The notes beneath the pieces were generated by a model. It was given only the letters and a program-made list of their open reading frames with translations. It searched no databases and was not told where the DNA came from. From positions 1 to 15,874 of the forward strand of contig NZ_JBNGEN010000015.1 in assembly GCF_049977365.1 (NCBI RefSeq): 15,874 bases of DNA, written 5' to 3'. The number at the start of each line of letters is the position of its first letter. The stretch's first letter is position 1. Origin of the DNA: Brachymonas sp049977365 (GTDB lineage Bacteria > Pseudomonadota > Gammaproteobacteria > Burkholderiales > Burkholderiaceae_C). Below are positions 9,530-15,874 of the stretch, in pieces. A program made the translations under genes and the position numbers.

Positions 9530-10354
9530 ATGTCTGCCGATCTGTCCCCGTCGTCCTTCCGTCCTGCCCGCATCGGCATCGTCAGTGCCATGCATGCCGA
9601 GCTTTCGGCCGTGATCGAACGGTTGCCCGACGAGCGCCGCAGCGTCACCGGCGGGCGCAGCTTCTGGCAGGGGCACTGGCATGGCCATGAGGTGGTGGCT
9701 GTGCGTTCGCGCATCGGCAAGGTGGCAGCAGCCACCACGGCCACCGCGCTGATTGCGCAGTACGGGGTGGACTGCATGGTCTTTACCGGCGTGGCCGGCG
9801 GGCTCGCCCGGGACGTGCGGGTGGGGGACATGGTGGTGGCCCACAGCCTGCTGCAGCACGACATGAACGCCTCGCCGCTGTTCGCGCCCTACGAGGTACC
9901 GCTCTATGGGCGCTCGCGCTTTCCCGTCGATGCGCTGCTCTCGCGTGCGCTGGTGGAGGCGGCGCACAGCGTGCTGGCCCATCCGCACGACACGCTGGGC
10001 AGCGAGGCGGTGGCGGAATTCGATCTGCAGGCGTCGCGCGTGCACGAGGGGCTCATCCTGAGCGGCGACCGCTTCGTCGCCACGAGCGCCGAGAGCGCTG
10101 CCCTGCGCGAGGCGCTGCCCGATGGCCTGTGCGTGGAAATGGAGGGCGCGGCCGTGGCGCAGGTCTGCCATGACTATGGCCTGCCGTTTGCCGCCCTGCG
10201 CACCATCAGCGACCGTGCCGACGACGACGCCCATGCCGATTTCACCCGCTTTGTCGACCGCGTGGCCAGCCGCTACAGCGTGGCCGTGCTCGACGCCTGG
10301 CTGCGCGCACTGCCGGCGGGGGGACCGCAGGGCGCTGCCCGGCTGGTGTCCTGA
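9530..10354 (+). CDS. mtnN: 5'-methylthioadenosine/S-adenosylhomocysteine nucleosidase
   Basis: 274 residues from the ATG at 9530. The enzyme cleaves adenine from MTA and SAH in the activated-methyl cycle and autoinducer-2 precursor pathway; it is cytoplasmic. Catalytic residues align with E. coli MTAN: Glu24 in GIVSAMHAE (E. coli Glu12), Glu205 in VEMEGAA (Glu174) and Asp228 in RTISDRAD (Asp197). The phosphorylase-like core VFTGVAGGL is at 84-92. The start was chosen where homology begins, with GGAG 12 nt upstream. In-frame ATGs at 9455 and 9467 would add a hydrophobic ~25-residue N-terminus, unexpected for this enzyme and without a ribosome binding site. The short Ala/Gly/Pro C-terminal tail is unremarkable. 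Confidence 0.93.
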   Translation: MSADLSPSSFRPARIGIVSAMHAELSAVIERLPDERRSVTGGRSFWQGHWHGHEVVAVRSRIGKVAAATTATALIAQYGVDCMVFTGVAGGLARDVRVGDMVVAHSLLQHDMNASPLFAPYEVPLYGRSRFPVDALLSRALVEAAHSVLAHPHDTLGSEAVAEFDLQASRVHEGLILSGDRFVATSAESAALREALPDGLCVEMEGAAVAQVCHDYGLPFAALRTISDRADDDAHADFTRFVDRVASRYSVAVLDAWLRALPAGGPQGAARLVS

Positions 10355-10607
10355 CGCGCTGCTGCGCTGCCGGGCGGGAAGTCCGGGAGCATGCCGGTGG
10401 AGTCCGCAGGTGCCGATGTGGCCACCGGGGTCTTTCGGGCGCCGGCCCGGCGGCAGAGTGTCATGGGAATGACACCCGGCGGGGCAGGGCTTGTCCGACA
10501 ATGTCTGCTGAGCCCCTGACACGCGCCGGACAGGGCCCTGCGGGGTTTTCGGGTGCGCAGGCGGCCTGCCGACCAGGGCATGGGCCCCGGCCGTACCGGA
10601 GAACTCC
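10355..10607 (+). promoter_or_regulatory. mgtA upstream/leader region with inverted repeats
   Basis: The 253-bp gap before mgtA holds two tight inverted repeats: GTGTCAT-ggga-ATGACAC (10458-10475) and TTGTC-c-GACAA (10491-10501). The second overlaps a -10-like GACAAT (10497-10502). If that is the promoter, the transcript has a leader of about 100 nt, GC-rich with a GGGGTTTT near its middle. mgtA genes elsewhere are controlled by two-component systems and leader RNA, but nothing here matches those elements by sequence. The ribosome binding site GGAGAA sits six bases before the mgtA ATG. Confidence 0.4.
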
Positions 10608-13370
10608 ATGCCGTTGGCCTTTCGGGCATCGTTTGCCCATTTTCTGCGTACCCGCCACTTTGCGCGCCATTTCCGGCGCTTTGTCCTGGCCGATGTGTCG
10701 GCGGCGCATCCGGGCGCGCACAGCCTGCCGCCCGATCTGTCGGCCGGCATGCTGGCCGCTTCCGATGCCGGGGCGGCCGAGCTGCTCACGCAGCTGGGCA
10801 GCCAGCCCGGCGGACTCACGCAGGCCCAGGCGGACGCCGTGCGCGAGCGCACCGGGCCCAACGAGATCCAGCAGGAAAAGCCGCTGCCCTGGTGGCATCA
10901 CCTGTGGCACTGCTACAGCAACCCGTTCAATCTGCTGCTCACCGTGCTCGCGGGGGTGTCCTGGTCCACCGACGACATGCGCGGCGCCATCGTGATCGGC
11001 ACCATGGTGGTGTTCTCCACGCTGCTGCGCTTCTGGCAGGAGGCCCGCTCCAACCGCGCGGCCGATGCCCTCAAGGCCCTGGTCAGCAACACGGCCACCG
11101 TGATGCGTCCCGACCCGGTGGCCGAGGTGCAGCCCGATGCCGAGCGCTACTTCGGAGTGCGCCTGCAGGCCCAGGGCCCCCAGCGGCTGGAGGAGCCGCT
11201 GCACGCGCTGGTGCCCGGCGACATCGTGGTGCTGGCTGCGGGCGACATGATCCCGGCCGACTGCCGGGTGCTCACGGCCAAGGACCTGTTCATCAACCAG
11301 TCCGCCATGACGGGCGAATCCCTGCCGATCGAGAAATTCCCCACCCTGCGCCGCGCGGCCACCGGCGAGGTGCTGGAGCGCGAGAACCTGGTCTTCATGG
11401 GCACCAACGTGGTGTCGGGTTCGGCCACCGCCGTGGTGGTGCACACGGGGGCGCACACCTACTTCGGGGCGCTGGCCGGGCGCGTCACGGCGACCAACCG
11501 GGCTCCCACTTCGTTCCAGACGGGGGTCAACCAGGTGAGCTGGCTGCTCATCCGCTTCATGCTCGTCATGGTGCCGGTGGTGCTGCTTCTCAACGGCTTC
11601 ACCAAGGGCAACTGGACCGAGGCGCTGCTGTTTGCGCTGTCGGTGGCGGTGGGCCTCACGCCCGAGATGCTGCCCATGATCGTGACCTCGACCCTGGCCA
11701 AGGGGGCGGTGTTTCTCTCGCGCAAGAAGGTCATCGTCAAGCGGCTCGACGCGATCCAGAATTTCGGCGCCATGGACGTCCTCTGCACCGACAAGACCGG
11801 CACGCTCACGCAGGACCGCATCTTCCTCGCCCGCCACGTCGATGTGTGGGGGCAGGATTCGGACGAGGTGCTGGAATTCGCCTACCTCAACAGCTACTAC
11901 CAGACCGGCCTCAAGAACCTGCTGGACGTGGCCGTGCTCGCCCATGCCGACGATCTCCGCGCCCTCGACCCCGCACACCGCTATGCCAAGGTCGACGAGA
12001 TCCCCTTCGACTTCACCCGCCGGCGCATGTCGGTGGTGGTGGCCACCCCCGCGCACGACCACCTGCTCATCTGCAAGGGCGCGGTGGAGGAGGTGCTGTC
12101 CATCTGCACCTCGGTGCGGCACGGGCAGGAGGAGCAGCCCCTCACGCCGGAGCTGCTCGCGTGCATCCGCAAGGTGACGGCCGACCTCAACGAGGAGGGC
12201 ATGCGCGTGGTGGCCGTGGCGGGCCGGCGCACGCCCGGCACCCAGACCACCTACGGCCTTGCCGACGAGGCGGGGCTCACGCTCGCGGGCTATGTGGCCT
12301 TTCTCGATCCGCCCAAGGAATCCACCGCCCCTGCCCTGCGCGCACTGGCCGCGCATGGCGTGGAGGTCAAGGTGCTCACGGGCGACAACGACCTCGTCAC
12401 CTCCAAGATCTGCCGCGAAGTCGGTCTCGCGCAGCAGGGCCTGCTGCTCGGCAGCCAGATCGAGGCCATGGACGACGCCACCCTGGCCCCCGAGCTGGAG
12501 CGGCACAACGTGTTCGCCAGGCTCACTCCCGCGCACAAGGAGCGCATCGTGCGGCTGCTCAAGACCCGGGGCCATGTGGTCGGCTTCATGGGCGATGGCA
12601 TCAACGACGCCCCCGCCCTGCGTGCTGCCGACATCGGCATCTCGGTCGACTCGGCCGTGGACATCGCCAAGGAGGCAGCCGACATCATCCTGCTCGAAAA
12701 GAGCCTCATGGTGCTGGAGGAGGGCGTGCTCGAAGGGCGCCGCACCTTCGCCAACATGCTCAAGTACATCCGCATCACCGCCAGCTCCAACTTCGGCAAC
12801 GTGTTCTCGGTGCTCATTGCCGGGGCGTTCATCCCGTTTCTGCCCATGCTGCCCATCCACCTGCTGGTGCAGAACCTGCTCTACGACATCTCGCAGACGG
12901 CCATTCCCTTCGACCATGTGGATGCCGACACCCTGCGCCGCCCCCTGCGCTGGAACCCGGCCGACATAGGCCGCTTCATGATCTGCTTCGGACCCATCAG
13001 CTCGGTGTTCGATGTGCTCACCTTCCTCATGATGTGGCACATCTTCGGGGCCCAGACCCCCGCGCAGCAGACGCTCTTCCAGTCCGGCTGGTTCGTGGAG
13101 GGGCTCGTCACCCAGACGCTCATCGTGCACATGATCCGCACCCCGCGCATTCCGTTTGTGCAGAGCCGCCCGGCCTGGCTGCTGGTGGTCATGTCGGTGG
13201 CGATCATCGCCGTGGGCATCTTCCTGCCCATGGGGCCGCTGGCCCCCGTGCTGCGGCTGCAGCCCCTGCCGCTGCACTACTTTGCGCTGCTGCCCCTGCT
13301 GGTGCTGGGCTACATGCTGCTCACCCAGCTCATGAAGCGCTTCTACATCCGCCGCTTCGGCTGGGAGTGA
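10608..13370 (+). CDS. mgtA: Magnesium-translocating P-type ATPase
   Basis: 920 residues, type P3B ATPase that brings Mg2+ into the cell across the inner membrane. Motifs in order: NPFNLLLTVLAG (~105-116) in the first helix pair; TGES (235-238) in the actuator domain; VGLTPEMLPMIVTSTLAKGAV (~348-368), a signature of MgtA/MgtB; phosphorylation site DKTGTLT with Asp395; NSYYQTGLKNLLD after it; GDGIND hinge at 662-667; and C-terminal helices from ~720. Length fits the family (about 900). The start at 10608 has GGAGAA six bases upstream. The N-terminus is arginine/histidine-rich. The next gene begins 4 nt after the stop, so the two are probably one transcript. Confidence 0.96.
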   Translation: MPLAFRASFAHFLRTRHFARHFRRFVLADVSAAHPGAHSLPPDLSAGMLAASDAGAAELLTQLGSQPGGLTQAQADAVRERTGPNEIQQEKPLPWWHHLWHCYSNPFNLLLTVLAGVSWSTDDMRGAIVIGTMVVFSTLLRFWQEARSNRAADALKALVSNTATVMRPDPVAEVQPDAERYFGVRLQAQGPQRLEEPLHALVPGDIVVLAAGDMIPADCRVLTAKDLFINQSAMTGESLPIEKFPTLRRAATGEVLERENLVFMGTNVVSGSATAVVVHTGAHTYFGALAGRVTATNRAPTSFQTGVNQVSWLLIRFMLVMVPVVLLLNGFTKGNWTEALLFALSVAVGLTPEMLPMIVTSTLAKGAVFLSRKKVIVKRLDAIQNFGAMDVLCTDKTGTLTQDRIFLARHVDVWGQDSDEVLEFAYLNSYYQTGLKNLLDVAVLAHADDLRALDPAHRYAKVDEIPFDFTRRRMSVVVATPAHDHLLICKGAVEEVLSICTSVRHGQEEQPLTPELLACIRKVTADLNEEGMRVVAVAGRRTPGTQTTYGLADEAGLTLAGYVAFLDPPKESTAPALRALAAHGVEVKVLTGDNDLVTSKICREVGLAQQGLLLGSQIEAMDDATLAPELERHNVFARLTPAHKERIVRLLKTRGHVVGFMGDGINDAPALRAADIGISVDSAVDIAKEAADIILLEKSLMVLEEGVLEGRRTFANMLKYIRITASSNFGNVFSVLIAGAFIPFLPMLPIHLLVQNLLYDISQTAIPFDHVDADTLRRPLRWNPADIGRFMICFGPISSVFDVLTFLMMWHIFGAQTPAQQTLFQSGWFVEGLVTQTLIVHMIRTPRIPFVQSRPAWLLVVMSVAIIAVGIFLPMGPLAPVLRLQPLPLHYFALLPLLVLGYMLLTQLMKRFYIRRFGWE

Positions 13371-13374
13371 GGCG

Positions 13375-14691
13375 ATGCGGGCCATGGCACTGCCTCTGCT
13401 GCATCCCCGAGCCCACAGCGCCTGCTCCAGCGCCATGCTCCGGTGGGGCTGCGGCCTGCTGGGGGGTGTGCTGCTGGGGATCGGCCTCGGCGGGCTGCTC
13501 CTGCCTCCTGTGCGGGCGCAGCAGGCCCCTCCGGCACAGCAGGGCATTTCTCCTGCAGACGCGATGCCCGTGTCTGCCCTGACGCCCCGCTGGCCGATTC
13601 CCGGGCTGGCGGCAGGCTGGGTGCCGCAGGGGCTCGCCTTCGACCACTCCGGCTGGATGTACCTCTCCAGCTACCGCACCGCGTCGGATGCCGGGAACCA
13701 TTCTGCGGCTGGTGCCGAGGTGGCGGCGTCGGGCGGTGTGGGCAGTGCGGCCGCTGCCATATCTCCCACCTGCCGCGTGACGTGGCTCGACCCGGCCACC
13801 GGGCAGGCACGCGGCCATCTGGACTGGCCCGCCGGCACCTGCCACCATGCTGGTGGGCTGGCATGGTCGCCTGCAGGCGCACAGGGCAGCGGCCGGCTGT
13901 GGATGGCCGACACCGTCACCCTCTGGCGCATCGACCTGCCCCGCACCCACGCCACCGGCCCGGTCATCGGCGCCCGACGCGCATGGCAGCTCTGCGGGGC
14001 GCTGCGCGGCTCCTTTGTCACTTGGGACGGGCAGGCCCTCTGGCTGGGCGTCTGGGCGCGCCACGCCCGCACACAGCCACCGCCCCGCCTGTACCGGCTC
14101 TATCCCGCCACCCTGCACGCACTGCCCCCGGACCAGTGCGTGAACGAGACGCTGGCCACCGCTGCCGTGCCTCTGCCGCCCCGGGCACAGGGCGCGGCGT
14201 TCGACCACGACGGCACGCTCTGGGTCGCCACCAGCGACAGCCACCGGGGCACGCTGTACCGGCTCGATGCCCACGGGCGCACGCAGGCCCGCTACACCCT
14301 CGTTCCCGGGCTGGAAAACCTCGCCTTCGACCCCCAGGGCCGGCTCTGGAGCCTGTCCGAATCCGGCGCCCTGCGCTATGCAACGTGGGCCGTGCGGTTT
14401 CCGTATGTGTTTGGCATCGACCTGCCAGCCCTGCAGCACTGGGCCTTGCCCATGCCTCAGCAGGCCCCGGCGCCATCCGCACCCGGTGCAGACAGTCGGC
14501 CCGCCCTCAGCGCCAGCCCGCAGCCATGCCCGGATAGGCCGGCCAGTAGGGCCAGCCCTGGGCCTCGCGGCTCTCGTTCAGCGGAATGCGGAGCGGCCCC
14601 GCATCGGCCGCGTGAGCGTGAATGGCAGGTGCTGCAGGCGCAGGCCGCAGGGCAGCAGACGGCACCGGCAGGCTCCACGCCAGCGCCGTGA
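13375..14691 (+). CDS. Secreted or membrane-anchored beta-propeller-like protein
   Basis: 438 residues as an open frame, starting four bases after the mgtA stop with GGGAG seven bases upstream, hence translational coupling. Residues ~24-44 are a hydrophobic signal segment with a plausible cleavage site VRA-QQ after residue 48. The body has repeated strand-turn units of beta-propellers (NHL/SMP-30 type): VPQGLAFDHSGWMYLSSYR, AGGLAWS...RLWMAD...LWRIDL, GAAFDHDGTLWVATSD...LYRLDAHG, LENLAFDPQGRLWSLS. No catalytic signature is identified. The propeller seems to end near FGIDLPAL (about base 14440). The last ~75 residues are low-complexity, use rarer codons (AGG, GGA, CCA) and overlap the minus-strand gene at 14507-14779, so the true functional end may be earlier. 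Function unknown; linkage suggests envelope or Mg2+ stress. Confidence 0.75.
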   Translation: MRAMALPLLHPRAHSACSSAMLRWGCGLLGGVLLGIGLGGLLLPPVRAQQAPPAQQGISPADAMPVSALTPRWPIPGLAAGWVPQGLAFDHSGWMYLSSYRTASDAGNHSAAGAEVAASGGVGSAAAAISPTCRVTWLDPATGQARGHLDWPAGTCHHAGGLAWSPAGAQGSGRLWMADTVTLWRIDLPRTHATGPVIGARRAWQLCGALRGSFVTWDGQALWLGVWARHARTQPPPRLYRLYPATLHALPPDQCVNETLATAAVPLPPRAQGAAFDHDGTLWVATSDSHRGTLYRLDAHGRTQARYTLVPGLENLAFDPQGRLWSLSESGALRYATWAVRFPYVFGIDLPALQHWALPMPQQAPAPSAPGADSRPALSASPQPCPDRPASRASPGPRGSRSAECGAAPHRPREREWQVLQAQAAGQQTAPAGSTPAP

Positions 14692-14779
14692 GCGCCAGCA
14701 CGTCGCGCGCCTGTGGCACAAGGGAATCGGAGGACGGAAGCAACGGGGCCGTCGGGGCAATGGGGATAACGCGGGACAT
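14507..14779 (-). CDS. Small hypothetical protein (90 residues)
   Basis: The ATG at 14779 is preceded by a good Shine-Dalgarno, CTGGAGA, seven bases upstream. The frame uses codons like real genes here (third positions nearly all G or C), while the opposing plus-strand frame does not. The protein is Pro/Ala-rich at first (MSRVIPIAPTAPLLP), has DVLALTALAW as a short helix, and ends in an aromatic, Pro/Gly-rich segment (QGWPYWPAYPGMAAGWR). No signal peptide or known domain is recognised. A longer start at 14917 is possible but has a poorer site. It runs in the same direction as the hydrolase gene upstream, 183 nt away. Confidence 0.6.
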   Translation of the reverse strand: MSRVIPIAPTAPLLPSSDSLVPQARDVLALTALAWSLPVPSAALRPAPAAPAIHAHAADAGPLRIPLNESREAQGWPYWPAYPGMAAGWR

Positions 14780-14962
14780 GGCAAAGTCTCCAGACAGTCG
14801 GTAAGCCGAACAAGGGCGAAAAGAGGCAGAAAAAGGCGGCAGAGGCACAGCGCGCATCGCGGCGACAAGTACCTGAGCCTGGGCCTGCGCCGCCTGCATC
14901 CCACACCGTCTGCGCATCTGCAGGCAGGGGCGGGTAGGCAGGGCATGCCGTTCAGGCGGGCT
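14780..14962. other. Intergenic stretch upstream of the small gene
   Basis: 183 bp without a supported gene. On the minus strand it carries a pyrimidine-rich run (CCTTTTTCTGCCTCTTTTCGC, read 3' to 5' of 14814-14838) just upstream of the small gene, which may be part of its 5' leader. No clear promoter or terminator was resolved. Confidence 0.3.
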
Positions 14963-15586
14963 TCAGGCGCACATTCGGCAGGCCTCGGCCGGCTGGCGCA
15001 CCGCATGCGGCGGCGCGGAGGCCACTCGCTGCAGCACCCCCTGCAGAATCTCCCACCCCTCGGGCCAGGTGCCATGCCCCGAATCGGCGTTGATGTGTCC
15101 CGCACCCGTCATGCGCACCAGCTCGCTGCCCCAGGCATCGGCGTATTGCTGCACCAGATCGAGCGGGCAGTAGGGATCGTTGTCGCTGCCCACCACCACG
15201 CTCGGGTAAGGCAGCACCGTGCGCGGCACCGGGGCAAAACCCTCCAGCGCCGCCACGCGCAGCGGATTGGCCGGCGCCACCAGCAGCGCCGCCTGCACCC
15301 GCGCCGCCACGGCAGCCGGCAGATGCACGGAAGTGATGCACCCCAGACTGTGCGCCACCAGCACCACCGGACCGGGCCGCGCCGTGATCGTGCGCGCCAG
15401 CTGCGCCACCCACGCTCCGCGCTCCGGCGCCTCCCAGTCCTGCTGCTGCACCCGCTCGGCCTGCGGCAGCCGTTGCTCCCAGCGCGTCTGCCAGTGCGCA
15501 GGCCCCGAGTTGTGCCAGCCCGGCACCATCACAATGCGCACCGGAGCGGCATGACGGGCGTGAACAAGCGAAAAAGCGGCGTGCAT
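14963..15586 (-). CDS. RBBP9/YdeN-type alpha/beta hydrolase
   Basis: 207 residues from the ATG at 15586, chosen for the AGGAGA seven bases upstream; a longer frame to 15628 has no such site. The fold and motifs match the small serine hydrolases of the RBBP9/YdeN (DUF1234-like) group: VPGWHNSGPAHWQTRWE near the N-terminus, DWEAPERGAWV, nucleophile Ser80 in AHSLGC, acid Asp137 in SDNDPYCP, and base His164 in GAGHINADSGHG. The protein has no signal peptide and is probably cytoplasmic, acting on an unknown ester or peptide substrate. The IS30 end lies just upstream on the same strand, so read-through from the element could influence it. Confidence 0.9.
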   Translation of the reverse strand: MHAAFSLVHARHAAPVRIVMVPGWHNSGPAHWQTRWEQRLPQAERVQQQDWEAPERGAWVAQLARTITARPGPVVLVAHSLGCITSVHLPAAVAARVQAALLVAPANPLRVAALEGFAPVPRTVLPYPSVVVGSDNDPYCPLDLVQQYADAWGSELVRMTGAGHINADSGHGTWPEGWEILQGVLQRVASAPPHAVRQPAEACRMCA

Positions 15587-15649
15587 GATGGATTCTCCTG
15601 ACATCTGAACCCCCATGATGCCGCGCATGCTTCAGTTTGAAAAAGAATA

Positions 15650-15706
15650 AGAAGGGCGGTCTCCAAAGCGAAGTGCAACACTGTGATGGAACTGCAGTGA
15701 CTTCGA
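15650..15706. mobile_element. Probable terminal part of an IS30-family element
   Basis: Between the transposase stop (15707) and the hydrolase promoter region lies GGTCTCCAAAGCGAAGTGCAACACTGTG, where the terminal inverted repeat of the element should fall. The other end is outside the window, so the boundary and target duplication cannot be fixed; the interval given is approximate. Confidence 0.35.
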
Positions 15707-15874
15707 TCAGTGGATGGTAGCGGTCTTGGCCTGTTGGATGTCCCGCATGAACTGCCTGAAGGTCTGGTAGGGACTGTTCCAGTCCAAGGTCTGGCGTGGC
15801 CGGTTGTTCATCAGATCTGCGATGGAGTCCAGCATGTCCTGGTCATGCACCGACAGGTCAGTGCCCTTGGGCAA
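15707..15874 (-). CDS. IS30-family transposase, C-terminal fragment
   Basis: The minus-strand frame is open from the window edge to a TGA at 15709-15707 and encodes the last 55 residues of a transposase. LPKGTDLSVHDQDML, then an IADLMNNRPRQTLDWNSPYQTF segment, are diagnostic of the C-terminal end of the IS30 DDE domain, including the N-x-RPR-x-TL-x-W-x-(S/T)-P signature. The rest of the gene lies beyond base 15874, so whether it is intact is unknown. Confidence 0.9.
   Translation of the reverse strand: MPKGTDLSVHDQDMLDSIADLMNNRPRQTLDWNSPYQTFRQFMRDIQQAKTATIH

Noticed and set aside
9249..9690. Histidine-rich open frame starting with MKMDGGVAAG upstream of the nucleosidase
   Set aside because: It has no ribosome binding site, runs through the palindrome and into the nucleosidase gene in another frame, and has no known domain.
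8933..10861. A 642-codon minus-strand frame spanning the nucleosidase and intergenic DNA
   Set aside because: It crosses several genes and a promoter region and shows no recognisable protein.
10501..10995. Leader peptide of mgtL type in the mgtA leader
   Set aside because: The only ATG frame there has no Shine-Dalgarno and runs far into mgtA; it is not a short proline-rich leader.
10461..13547. A 1028-codon minus-strand open frame opposite mgtA
   Set aside because: It is a complementary-strand shadow of mgtA with His/Gly/Arg-rich sequence, no domain and no ribosome binding site.

Overview
This is a very GC-rich window (I estimate by eye well above 60%, not computed) with the gene content of a beta-proteobacterium of the order Burkholderiales. 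The pointers are a YadA-type adhesin paired with a BamE/OmpA lipoprotein, a topoisomerase III carrying a SWIB domain, a short HTH-less BirA, an N-terminally extended ThiE and an IS30-family transposase. The genus cannot be fixed from the sequence alone.

Layout. Positions 1-1427 (+) hold the 3' end of a trimeric autotransporter adhesin and, 53 nt downstream, a lipoprotein joining a BamE/SmpA-like domain to a peptidoglycan-binding OmpA domain; a good intrinsic terminator closes this pair at 1494-1536. Positions 1578-5640 (-) carry topB (topoisomerase III with two zinc-ribbon-like cysteine clusters and a C-terminal SWIB domain) followed by an EamA-family transporter. A 224-bp divergent promoter region separates topB from birA (5865-6719, +), which is followed by a small membrane-anchored Pro/Ala/Arg-rich protein and thiE (7354-8589). 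A convergent NlpE-like lipoprotein lies at 8712-9185 (-).

A 344-bp regulatory gap with a 17-bp palindrome leads to the MTA/SAH nucleosidase gene (9530-10354, +). A 253-bp leader with two inverted repeats precedes mgtA (10608-13370, +), a P-type Mg2+ ATPase. A secreted beta-propeller-like protein begins 4 nt after the mgtA stop. Its last ~70 codons overlap, in antisense, a small 90-residue gene (14507-14779, -). Upstream of that on the minus strand are an RBBP9/YdeN-type alpha/beta hydrolase (14963-15586) and, at the window edge, the 3' end of an IS30-family transposase.

Most of the window is chromosomal housekeeping (DNA topology, biotin ligation, thiamine synthesis, SAM salvage, Mg2+ import) with envelope proteins between. 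I see no phage, CRISPR, tRNA or rRNA, and no clear defence or biosynthetic cluster. The parts most worth a second look are the adhesin-lipoprotein pair, the mgtA-propeller pair with its leader, the antisense gene overlap at 14507-14691, and the palindrome upstream of the nucleosidase.
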